Below, piece after piece: positions 14,511 to 20,257 of a DNA stretch of 20,257 bases. Source of the stretch: Bacteroidales bacterium (GTDB lineage Bacteria > Bacteroidota > Bacteroidia > Bacteroidales > UBA932). The notes under the pieces were generated by a model that was given only the letters and a program-made list of their open reading frames with translations, was not told the origin of the DNA and ran no database searches. Made by a program: the position numbers and the translations under genes. Location: the NCBI GenBank assembly GCA_017478685.1, contig JAFVDC010000011.1, positions 1-20,257 on the forward strand, written 5' to 3'. The number at the start of each line of letters is the position of its first letter. Position 1 is the first letter of the stretch.

Positions 14511-16183
14511 TGGAGACACTACAGATTACACTGGCCCCTTCCGGGGAGAAGATTAACGTGGAGGCAGGGAGCACCCTTGCCTCCATAGCCCCTAAAACTG
14601 TTACGGACCCCAGGACCGGGAAGGAATATCCGGTCCTTGCAATGCTTGTGGACCACCTCCTGAAGCCGCTGGATTTCCCCATGTTCTACCCTCATACGGT
14701 GGAGTTTATCGGCTATAATCATCCGGAAGGAAGGCGCACATACCTGAGGTCCCTCAGTTTTTTGGCGCAGGCGGCCGTGAGGCATCTGTATCCGGAGCGC
14801 ATATTCAAGATCAACCACTCCCTTCCCAGCGGCCTTTACTGCAAGTTCCGCGGAGACCGCATTACGGACGACCAGATAATGGCCGTGAGGGAGGAGATGC
14901 GCCGCCTGGTGGCCCTGGACATCCCTTTTACGCACGCCAAGATGATTTCGGCCGATGCCGAAGCCCTCTTCGAGTCCCAGAACCAGAAGCTTAAGGCGGG
15001 GCTGCAGAAGTCGCTGGGGCGTCCGTTCTGCACCGTTTACAGGATGGGCGATGTGGCCGACAATTTCTACGGCCCGCTGGTGGCGTCGACTGGTGTGCTG
15101 AAGGTCTTCGACCTTATGCCGTTCCACCACGGATTCTGCCTCCAGTATCCTTCGGACGAGGACATTACGCGCCCCATTGCCAGGCAGAAGCAGATGAAAC
15201 TGACAACCACCTTGAAAGAGTACGGCTACTGGTGCAAGACCACGGGAATAGTGAGCGTGGGCGCGCTTAACCAGAGGCTTCTTTCCGGCGGCGCAGTAAG
15301 TCTCATAAACCTTTGCGAAGCCCGTCAGGAAAGGGCTTATGCCGAACTTGCCGACAAAATTTACGCAGAGCGCGACCATGTGAAGATAGTGTTCCTGGCC
15401 GGGCCGTCTTCCAGCGGTAAAACGTCATCGTCCCTCCGCGTTGCCCAGCAGCTTAAGGTGCTGGGAATGAACCCCAAGGTTATAGAGCTTGACAACTACT
15501 TTGTGGAGCGCGAAAGAACGCCTCTGGACGCGGATGGCAACTACGACTTCGAGGCCCTTGAGGCCATGGACCTGAAGCTTCTGGAGAAGCACCTCAACGC
15601 GCTTCTTGCAGGTGAGGAAGTGGAAATCCCGCGCTATGATTTCAAGGAGGGACGGCCGTTCTTCGAGGGCAACATGATGCACCTTGAAGAGAACGACATC
15701 CTTGTGATGGAAGGCATACACGCCCTTGATCCGGAAATGGTTCCGGGTGTAGACCAGAGCAGGATTTTCCGCATTTATGCTTCGGCCCTCACGTCCCTTA
15801 AACTGGACGAGAACTGCTGCATTTCCACAACGGACAACAGGCTCCTCAGGCGTATGGTGAGGGACAACCGTGTGCGCGGAATTACCCCGGAAGACACCAT
15901 CATGCGCTGGCCTTCGGTCCGCCGCGGTGAAGGGAAGTACATTTTCCCTTTCCAGGAGAATGCCGATGCCCAGTTCAACACGGCCCTGCTGTATGAGCTC
16001 CCGCTGCTCCGGTACTACGCCGAACCTCTCCTCAGACGCATCCTGCCGTCTTCGGCCGCCTACCCTGAGGCCTGCCGCCTCCTGAAGTTCCTGGACTACA
16101 TAGTTCCGCTTCAGCCCGCAGAGATTTCGGCCATTCCGCCCACCTCAATCCTTCGCGAGTTTATAGGGGGACAGACGTTGTAA
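14510..16183 (+). CDS. Nucleoside (uridine-type) kinase with ThrRS-like N-terminal region
   Basis: The 557-residue protein is a two-part fusion. Residues 1-65 resemble a TGS domain (LQITLAPSGEKINVEAGSTL). The stretch to about 200 resembles the second additional domain of threonyl-tRNA synthetase (LAQAAVRHLYPE, LPSGLYCKF), though the first metal-binding histidine of that domain seems to be replaced. The C-terminal half is a P-loop kinase of the uridine kinase/phosphoribulokinase family: Walker A GPSSSGKT (298-305, Lys304), IELDNYFVERERTP, IPRYDFKEG and VMEGIHALDP. It likely phosphorylates a nucleoside with NTP in the cytoplasm. This fused form is common in Bacteroidetes and some Firmicutes and is usually annotated simply as 'nucleoside kinase'; what the N-terminal part does is not known to me. 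TAATG overlap with susB implies coupled translation. Confidence 0.88.
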   Translation: METLQITLAPSGEKINVEAGSTLASIAPKTVTDPRTGKEYPVLAMLVDHLLKPLDFPMFYPHTVEFIGYNHPEGRRTYLRSLSFLAQAAVRHLYPERIFKINHSLPSGLYCKFRGDRITDDQIMAVREEMRRLVALDIPFTHAKMISADAEALFESQNQKLKAGLQKSLGRPFCTVYRMGDVADNFYGPLVASTGVLKVFDLMPFHHGFCLQYPSDEDITRPIARQKQMKLTTTLKEYGYWCKTTGIVSVGALNQRLLSGGAVSLINLCEARQERAYAELADKIYAERDHVKIVFLAGPSSSGKTSSSLRVAQQLKVLGMNPKVIELDNYFVERERTPLDADGNYDFEALEAMDLKLLEKHLNALLAGEEVEIPRYDFKEGRPFFEGNMMHLEENDILVMEGIHALDPEMVPGVDQSRIFRIYASALTSLKLDENCCISTTDNRLLRRMVRDNRVRGITPEDTIMRWPSVRRGEGKYIFPFQENADAQFNTALLYELPLLRYYAEPLLRRILPSSAAYPEACRLLKFLDYIVPLQPAEISAIPPTSILREFIGGQTL

Positions 16184-16217
16184 ACCAGCATGTTAAAACC
16201 TAAAACCGCCTGTTGTC

Positions 16218-17486
16218 ATGAAACCCACCATTGCCCGTCGGCTTGAATTGCAGAGGGAGCATAAGCCCAATCCTGTCATCTATACCATCCTGTATGGTGT
16301 AGTGGAGGTGTTGAAAGCCCGTCTCCATACCAAATTCACGTTCAAGGTGCATCCCGGAAAAGACAAGGAGCCCTTTGTCCTTGTGAGCAACCATGCCTCC
16401 CGCAACGACTACGTGTTCACCGCGCCCGCAGTATGGCCTCACAGGCTTAACTATGTGGTCGGGTACAATGAGTTCTTCCGTTTTCCAAATTCGCTGCTCC
16501 TTAAGTTTGCCCAGGTTATCCCCAAGCGGAATTTCGTTCCGGACGTCCATACCATTCAGTCCGTGATGCGCATTATCCGCAGTGGCGGGCACGTGATGTT
16601 CATGCCGGAGGGCATGAGTTCCATAACCGGAATGTGCCAGCCCGTAATGCCCGGAACCGGAAAACTCCTCAAAAAACTGGGCGTTACGGTATACTACACC
16701 AAGATTTCCGGCGGCTATCTCACATACACCAAGCATTGCCTGGACGAGCGCATAGGAAAAACGGAAGTAGTGGTGGACAGGATGTTCACAAAGGAGGAGG
16801 TTGCCGAATTGTCGGAGACTGAGATAGAAGACCGCATGAACCGGCTTCTGGCCCACGACGACTATATGTGGAATGCCCGTGAACACAACGTATTTGCAGG
16901 CAAGGGCCTGATGGCAAAGCGCCTTGACACCCTTCTTTACATGTGCCCCAAATGCGGCGGCATGTACAAGATGTCCTGCGAGGGCAATGCCATGACCTGC
17001 ACGGCCTGCGGTAACAAGATAGTAATCGGCGAAGACTACTCAATAAAACCCGCCTCCGAAGGCTCCGTCTGCCCTCCCATTGTCACCGACTGGACCATAA
17101 TGGAAAGGGAAAGGGCCGCCAAAGACGTAAAGGCCGAAGGCTTCAGTTTCTCCGACAAAGTCAAAGTTGGAATGCTGCCTGATTACAAGTACCTTACCGG
17201 CGACAACACATCCGAAATCTGCGGGGAAGGCACGCTTACCCTTGATAAGGAAGGCCTCCATTTCAAAGGTACCATAAAGGGGGCCGAAACAGCATTTGAC
17301 ATCCCAATCGCCCAGCTGCCTACATTCGGCATGTGCACGGACATTTCCCGTTTCTACACCTTTATGGACGGGGTTTTCCATGAGTTCTATCCGGAACGCG
17401 GAGAGGTTCTCCGCTGGGACCACCTCACGGAAGAAATGCACCGCGCCCAGGGCGGAAAATGGCAGAATACACCATACAGGGATTAA
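16218..17486 (+). CDS. PlsC-type acyltransferase with C-terminal zinc ribbon
   Basis: The 422-residue protein has a lysophosphatidate acyltransferase-like domain in its first 230 residues. The HX4D catalytic motif is present (His59 and Asp64 in SNHASRND). The glycerol-phosphate-binding motif reads MPEGMSS (Glu131) in place of the usual PEGTRS. No clear membrane-spanning segment is seen; the YTILYGVVEVLKARL stretch near the start may associate with the membrane. Residues 243-264 hold a four-cysteine zinc ribbon (CPKCGG, then CTACGN), followed by about 150 residues of mixed character ending RGEVLRWDHLTEEMHRA. It may acylate a lysophospholipid or related acceptor, but the altered motif and extra domains make the substrate uncertain. 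It starts 34 bases after the kinase, in a gap without a promoter that I can recognise, and is followed at 18 bases by an oxidoreductase gene. Confidence 0.82.
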   Translation: MKPTIARRLELQREHKPNPVIYTILYGVVEVLKARLHTKFTFKVHPGKDKEPFVLVSNHASRNDYVFTAPAVWPHRLNYVVGYNEFFRFPNSLLLKFAQVIPKRNFVPDVHTIQSVMRIIRSGGHVMFMPEGMSSITGMCQPVMPGTGKLLKKLGVTVYYTKISGGYLTYTKHCLDERIGKTEVVVDRMFTKEEVAELSETEIEDRMNRLLAHDDYMWNAREHNVFAGKGLMAKRLDTLLYMCPKCGGMYKMSCEGNAMTCTACGNKIVIGEDYSIKPASEGSVCPPIVTDWTIMERERAAKDVKAEGFSFSDKVKVGMLPDYKYLTGDNTSEICGEGTLTLDKEGLHFKGTIKGAETAFDIPIAQLPTFGMCTDISRFYTFMDGVFHEFYPERGEVLRWDHLTEEMHRAQGGKWQNTPYRD

Positions 17487-17504
17487 TCTTGGAATTGTAT
17501 TGAA

Positions 17505-18473
17505 ATGAAAGTAGGTATCATAGGCGCCGGCCACATTGCCGAAAAAGCGGCCTCAACGCTGGCCGCCATGGAGGACATGGAATGCATTGCAATAGGCTCA
17601 CGCTCATTGGAAAAGGCCCGGGACTTCGCCTCCAGGTTCGGGATAGATAGGGCATACGGCTCCTATGCCGAACTTCTTGCCGACCCGGACGTTGAACTTG
17701 TCTACATTGCAACGCCGCACTCGCATCACTTTGCGGTAACACGTGACGCCATCCTTGCCGGGAAACCGTGCCTTGTGGAGAAGTCCTTCATGCTTAACGC
17801 CACGGAGGCTGCGGGGATAATAGGCCTCGCACGCGAAAAGGGAGTTTTTGTGGCCGAAGCCATGTGGACACGGTATATGCCGGTGCGTGCAATGGCACTG
17901 GAACTGCTGGAGTCCGGCATTATTGGGAAGCCCGTAACTCTTTCGGCCTCACTTTCTTACAATGTCTCTGACAAGGAGCGCGTCCTGAGCCCGGATCTTG
18001 GCGGCGGGGCGCTTCTGGACCTTGGCGTGTATGTCCTTAATTTTGTAAGGATGTACTGCGGCAGCCCAATTCGGGATCTCAGCACCACCTGCATCAAGGC
18101 TCCCACCGGGGTGGATGCCTCTGAAGCGATAACCTTCATTCATGAAGACGGAACGCTGTCTTCCGTGCAGGCATCGGCCTTCTCACAGGGAGAAAACTTT
18201 GGCGTAATTGCCGGCACCACTGGTTATCTGGAGTTCGACGACCTTATCAATCCAACGCACATAAAGGTTTGCCGCAAGCGCCATGTTGTGGAACAGGAAA
18301 TACCTGTGCCGCAGCAGATTACGGGTTTCGAATACCAGTTCCGCGCCTGCCGTGACGCCATTGCCGCCGGCCTTCCGGAACCTCCCCAGATGCCTCACGC
18401 CGAAACCCTCTATATCATGCACCTCATGGACCGCCTCCGCGCCCAGTGGGGCGTCCGCTTCCCCGGGGATTAG
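17505..18473 (+). CDS. Gfo/Idh/MocA-family NAD(P)-dependent oxidoreductase
   Basis: The 322-residue protein begins with a Rossmann nucleotide-binding motif, VGIIGAGHIAE (3-13). It continues with the family pattern YIATPHSHHF (about 68-77) and the catalytic-region lysine Lys93 in VEKSF, where many relatives have EKP. EAMWTRYMP (about 120-128) and the C-terminal domain LSPDLGGGALLDLGVY suggest kinship with the dihydrodiol dehydrogenase/glucose-fructose oxidoreductase branch, which oxidises sugar or cyclitol-like hydroxyls. The real substrate is unknown. No signal peptide is present, so it should be cytoplasmic. A poor -7-like TAATCTTG overlaps the preceding stop at 17484-17491, too weak to call. 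Probably cotranscribed with the acyltransferase gene, and converges with the lipoprotein gene on the other strand. Confidence 0.9.
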   Translation: MKVGIIGAGHIAEKAASTLAAMEDMECIAIGSRSLEKARDFASRFGIDRAYGSYAELLADPDVELVYIATPHSHHFAVTRDAILAGKPCLVEKSFMLNATEAAGIIGLAREKGVFVAEAMWTRYMPVRAMALELLESGIIGKPVTLSASLSYNVSDKERVLSPDLGGGALLDLGVYVLNFVRMYCGSPIRDLSTTCIKAPTGVDASEAITFIHEDGTLSSVQASAFSQGENFGVIAGTTGYLEFDDLINPTHIKVCRKRHVVEQEIPVPQQITGFEYQFRACRDAIAAGLPEPPQMPHAETLYIMHLMDRLRAQWGVRFPGD

Positions 18474-18477
18474 CGCC

Positions 18478-18559
18478 CGGCCACAAAAACGGGCAAAAAC
18501 GTGGACGAGCGGGGCAAAAACGACGGTTCGGCCACAAAAACGGGCAAAAACGTGGACGA
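18478..18559. repeat. Direct repeat pair, 31-bp units 51 bp apart
   Basis: An exact 31-bp sequence occurs at 18478-18508 and again at 18529-18559. Each unit starts CGGCCACAAAAACG and ends GTGGACGA. The 20-bp spacer holds a partial third copy of the internal element GGGCAAAAACG. The repeats fill the space between the convergent oxidoreductase and lipoprotein genes. No coding role is supported. Two copies are too few, and their subunit structure is wrong, for a CRISPR array. Confidence 0.85.
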
Positions 18560-18588
18560 AAAGAAGATGCCCGGTCAAAGCCGGGTAT
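18558..18588 (-). terminator. Hairpin at the end of the receptor-lipoprotein unit
   Basis: On the minus strand an 8-bp stem (18588-18581 with 18574-18567, containing one G-T pair; core CCCGG/CCGGG) closes on a 6-base loop. After 4 further bases comes TTCTTTTC. This resembles an intrinsic terminator for the leftward transcript. The stop codon of the lipoprotein gene (18577-18575) lies inside the loop. The sequence type (TACCCGGCTTTGACCGGG) also resembles dispersed palindromic repeats seen in various bacterial genomes, so it may be a repeat serving as a terminator. Confidence 0.5.
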
Positions 18589-19027
18589 GACGTGTGCCGT
18601 TAAAGCGGGTGGGGTAGGCGCCGAAGTTGAGGCTGAAGGAAAGATTGCCGTCCTCCAGGGTGCCGCTCAAATCAGTTACGTTGTACTTAGGGTACTCGCC
18701 GCCAAGGGCCAGGGGAACCACGTTGTTGCAGGAAAAGGAGTAGCCGTCAGGCCCTTCCGTAAGTGCCACGCCGGGAATTGTAACATCTATCCTCACCGGC
18801 ATCTTCGGCACAAACTTGATCTTGTAAATGATGATGTCGGCCGAAGCCCCGTCTTCGGAGGGGAGAAAGGCAACCTGGATATCCGGGTTGTCCACAACGC
18901 CGCCTTCATAATCCACGGACACGGTTCCAAGGTATATGTCCTGGGGTGGAAGTTCAGAGGGTTGAGGGGTTTTGTGGCATGAGGCAAGGCCAAGGATGGC
19001 TATGGCAAGTGCGATCAGTTTTCTCAT
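18575..19027 (-). CDS. Small lipoprotein, possibly calycin-like
   Basis: The 150-residue product has a lipoprotein signal (MRKLIALAIAILGLASC, Cys17), then a proline-rich tether (KTPQPSELPPQ). A beta-rich domain of about 115 residues follows, with GTVSVDYEGG, ADIIIYKIKFVP, MPVRIDVTIPGV and LEDGNLSFSLNFG. The succession of strands and the final NLSFSLNFG-type segment resemble Bacteroidetes calycin-like (lipocalin-fold) lipoproteins, but I cannot assign it firmly. The ATG overlaps the stop of the TonB-dependent receptor gene by 4 bases (ATGA), so it is probably a partner of that receptor at the outer membrane. The last residues (RHTRL) are encoded by the arm of the palindrome that also carries the stop codon, so the C-terminus may have been reset by repeat insertion. 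Confidence 0.8.
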   Translation of the reverse strand: MRKLIALAIAILGLASCHKTPQPSELPPQDIYLGTVSVDYEGGVVDNPDIQVAFLPSEDGASADIIIYKIKFVPKMPVRIDVTIPGVALTEGPDGYSFSCNNVVPLALGGEYPKYNVTDLSGTLEDGNLSFSLNFGAYPTRFNGTRHTRL

Positions 19028-20257
19028 AATACGGATATTTTAACGCCAAGGGTGATTATGGCGGGCTTTGACTCCTGGAAGAATTCATTGCCCATGGATT
19101 TGAAATAGAATGCGCGGTAGCGGGTGCCGGTGAGGTTTTCTCCCTTCAGGTACAGCTGAGCCCGGCCGAAATCGTACTGCGCCAGCGCCCCCAGGGTAAG
19201 GTAAAACGGCTCCCAAAGTGTGTTGGCCTCGTTCCAGGCTATCGGCCCAATGCCGCGGAGATGGGCCTCCAACATGAATCGGCCTATGGAGTAGGCGGCC
19301 GAAACGAAGAGCGTGTGCTCCGGGGAATAGGGGATGCGGTTGCCGTCGTAGATGGCATTTCCGTCGTTGAAACTCACAAAGCGCGCGTTGTTCCAGCCCC
19401 AGGAGGCGTGCCCAAGGAAGCCGCCGCGCTCATACGAGAGTTGCGCTTCCACCCCGTAGCTGCGGCTTCGGCCCGCGTTTGTCATCATGCGGCCGGTGGT
19501 CATGCCCGGAGGGAAGACGGTGAGCTGCTGGTTGAAGGCTTCGGCCAAGAATACCGTGGCTTCGGCCCTGAGGTGCTTGCCGTGATAGGCGGCCCCGGCC
19601 TCGAAGTTCCAAAGTTCCTCCGGCTGATACTCCGTGTTGCCCGCCACCGCGGAAACCATGGGGCGGTCCAGGTACACGCCGAGGTCGGCCATGAGACCGT
19701 TCATCATGCGGTTCTGGAGGATGTCGGAGAAGATTTGGGTGTTGAAGCCTCCGGCCCTGTAACCTTTTGTGACTGAGGCCGATGCGCTCCAGTTTTCGGG
19801 GAATGTGTACCTGGCCGAAAGCTTGGGCAGGACCTGGAAGACGCCATGGGGGATTGTGCCCGTGTAGGTGTCCTTGAAGGGCTTTGCGGCTGCCATGAAA
19901 GGTACCATGCGGTAGCTGAGGGCCGCCGAGCAGTCATAATCCATAGAGGCGCCCTCGTAGTCAAGCCTGAGCCCGACGGTGAGGGTCCATCGGCCGAAAG
20001 TGAACACGGATTCATGGAAAAGCGCCGCGTTCCAGGAGAGGATTGTGAAGCGGCTGTCCACGGGGAATTCGGCATCAGGGATTTCCAGATAGCCGATGTC
20101 GTCCGGGATCCCGCCGTTGGCTCCGGCAAGGACGAGGGACTCGATGCCGCCACGCTTGAAAAGCACCGGGGCAAGCATACGGTTGGCCTTGAAAAAGCCG
20201 AAAACCCCCGTTACGGGCCTCCAGTGCGCGAATTTCCGGGCGGGGCGCACGATAGCC
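19024..20257 (-). CDS. TonB-dependent outer-membrane receptor, C-terminal part (cut by window edge)
   Basis: About 410 codons of a minus-strand frame that stays open through the right edge; the plug domain and N-terminus lie outside. The sequence alternates amphipathic beta-strands with polar loops, as in a 22-strand barrel. It includes SVTKGYRAGGFNTQIFSD (typical of iron-complex and siderophore receptors) and LYLKGENLTGTRYRAFYF near the end, the usual last-strand region, closing in IITLGVKISVL. It is not a SusC-type protein as far as the visible part shows, and no SusD gene follows. The ligand could be an iron chelate, cobalamin or another scarce nutrient. The gene overlaps the downstream lipoprotein gene by 4 bases, so the two form a transport unit. 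An in-frame GTG at 20250 is not the real start. Confidence 0.9.
   Translation of the reverse strand, partial: AIVRPARKFAHWRPVTGVFGFFKANRMLAPVLFKRGGIESLVLAGANGGIPDDIGYLEIPDAEFPVDSRFTILSWNAALFHESVFTFGRWTLTVGLRLDYEGASMDYDCSAALSYRMVPFMAAAKPFKDTYTGTIPHGVFQVLPKLSARYTFPENWSASASVTKGYRAGGFNTQIFSDILQNRMMNGLMADLGVYLDRPMVSAVAGNTEYQPEELWNFEAGAAYHGKHLRAEATVFLAEAFNQQLTVFPPGMTTGRMMTNAGRSRSYGVEAQLSYERGGFLGHASWGWNNARFVSFNDGNAIYDGNRIPYSPEHTLFVSAAYSIGRFMLEAHLRGIGPIAWNEANTLWEPFYLTLGALAQYDFGRAQLYLKGENLTGTRYRAFYFKSMGNEFFQESKPAIITLGVKISVL

Larger units (their letters stand above)
1770..19998. repeat. Dispersed heptamer TTCGGCC/GGCCGAA, about 50 copies
   Basis: By hand count the heptamer occurs about 50 times between 1770 and 19998 in either orientation, about one per 400 bp, against 2-5 expected by chance. 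Examples: 1770-1776, 2407-2413, 2496-2502, 2791-2797, 4103-4109, 5189-5195, 9109-9115, 13792-13798, 14484-14490, 18527-18533 (intergenic) and 19992-19998. Copies fall in all reading frames. The first 1.7 kb seems to lack it. Function unknown. Confidence 0.6.

Noticed and set aside
13287..14519. 410-codon minus-strand frame opposite susB
   Set aside because: Shadow of the GH97 gene; composition typical of antisense translation and no signal or domain.
17484..17491. -7 box for the oxidoreductase gene (TAATCTTG)
   Set aside because: One mismatch at a conserved T, no -33 element, and it overlaps the preceding stop codon; cotranscription is simpler.
18478..18559. CRISPR array
   Set aside because: Only two full repeat copies with one 20-bp spacer that itself contains a partial repeat, and no cas genes nearby.
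18446..18982. 178-codon plus-strand frame across the direct repeats, giving a repeated GHKNGQKRGR peptide
   Set aside because: The 51-bp period is divisible by three, so the repeat keeps frame by chance. The frame starts inside the oxidoreductase gene and continues antisense through the lipoprotein gene, with no start signal of its own.
1..20257. tRNA or rRNA genes, insertion sequences, integrases, phage or defence genes
   Set aside because: Looked for on both strands; no cloverleaf-like tRNA sequence, transposase, recombinase or recognisable defence domain was found.

Overview
The window looks like a chromosomal segment from a Bacteroidales-type bacterium. Several start codons are preceded by Bacteroidetes -7 boxes (TAnnTTTG) rather than E. 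coli-type promoters. The gene set includes a sus-type starch locus, a TonB-dependent receptor with a small lipoprotein, and a nucleoside kinase with a threonyl-tRNA-synthetase-like N-terminus. Base composition is GC-rich for the order (mid-50s percent by eye), which would fit Alistipes-like or uncultured Bacteroidales. The genus cannot be fixed from the sequence alone.

Layout. Bases 1-1311 (minus strand) hold a membrane-anchored coiled-coil protein followed by the start of hemW, cut by the window edge. A compact palindromic divergent promoter (1334-1351) separates them from a plus-strand run: a three-domain Xaa-Pro aminopeptidase, an overlapping secreted esterase, lysS, and a SpoU-family RNA methyltransferase abutting lysS. 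After a 102-bp gap with a promoter candidate, 6464-14510 carries four carbohydrate enzymes in one direction: a SusG-like GH13 amylase with an extra SusE/F-like N-terminal domain, a short GH13 enzyme, a SusA-like neopullulanase and a SusB-like GH97 alpha-glucosidase. All four start with lipoprotein signal peptides. A nucleoside kinase (TAATG overlap with susB), a PlsC-zinc-ribbon acyltransferase and a Gfo/Idh/MocA oxidoreductase follow. A convergent junction with a 51-bp-spaced direct repeat and a hairpin then meets a minus-strand pair: a TonB-dependent receptor (cut by the right edge) and a small lipoprotein.

How the genes fit together. The four glycoside hydrolases form a plausible starch-degradation series: endo-amylase(s), a neopullulanase/cyclomaltodextrinase for oligosaccharides, and an inverting alpha-glucosidase releasing glucose. 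No SusC/SusD pair and no SusR regulator lie beside them here, so uptake must rely on genes elsewhere. The other genes are housekeeping or of general function.

The strongest unexplained signal is compositional. The heptamer TTCGGCC (or GGCCGAA) occurs about 50 times by hand count, where roughly 2-5 would be expected by chance. It falls on both strands, in all reading frames and once between genes. It behaves like a dispersed recognition sequence such as a DNA uptake, Chi-like or protein-binding motif. The rest of the window is mostly recognisable enzyme families; no new defence or mobile system was seen.
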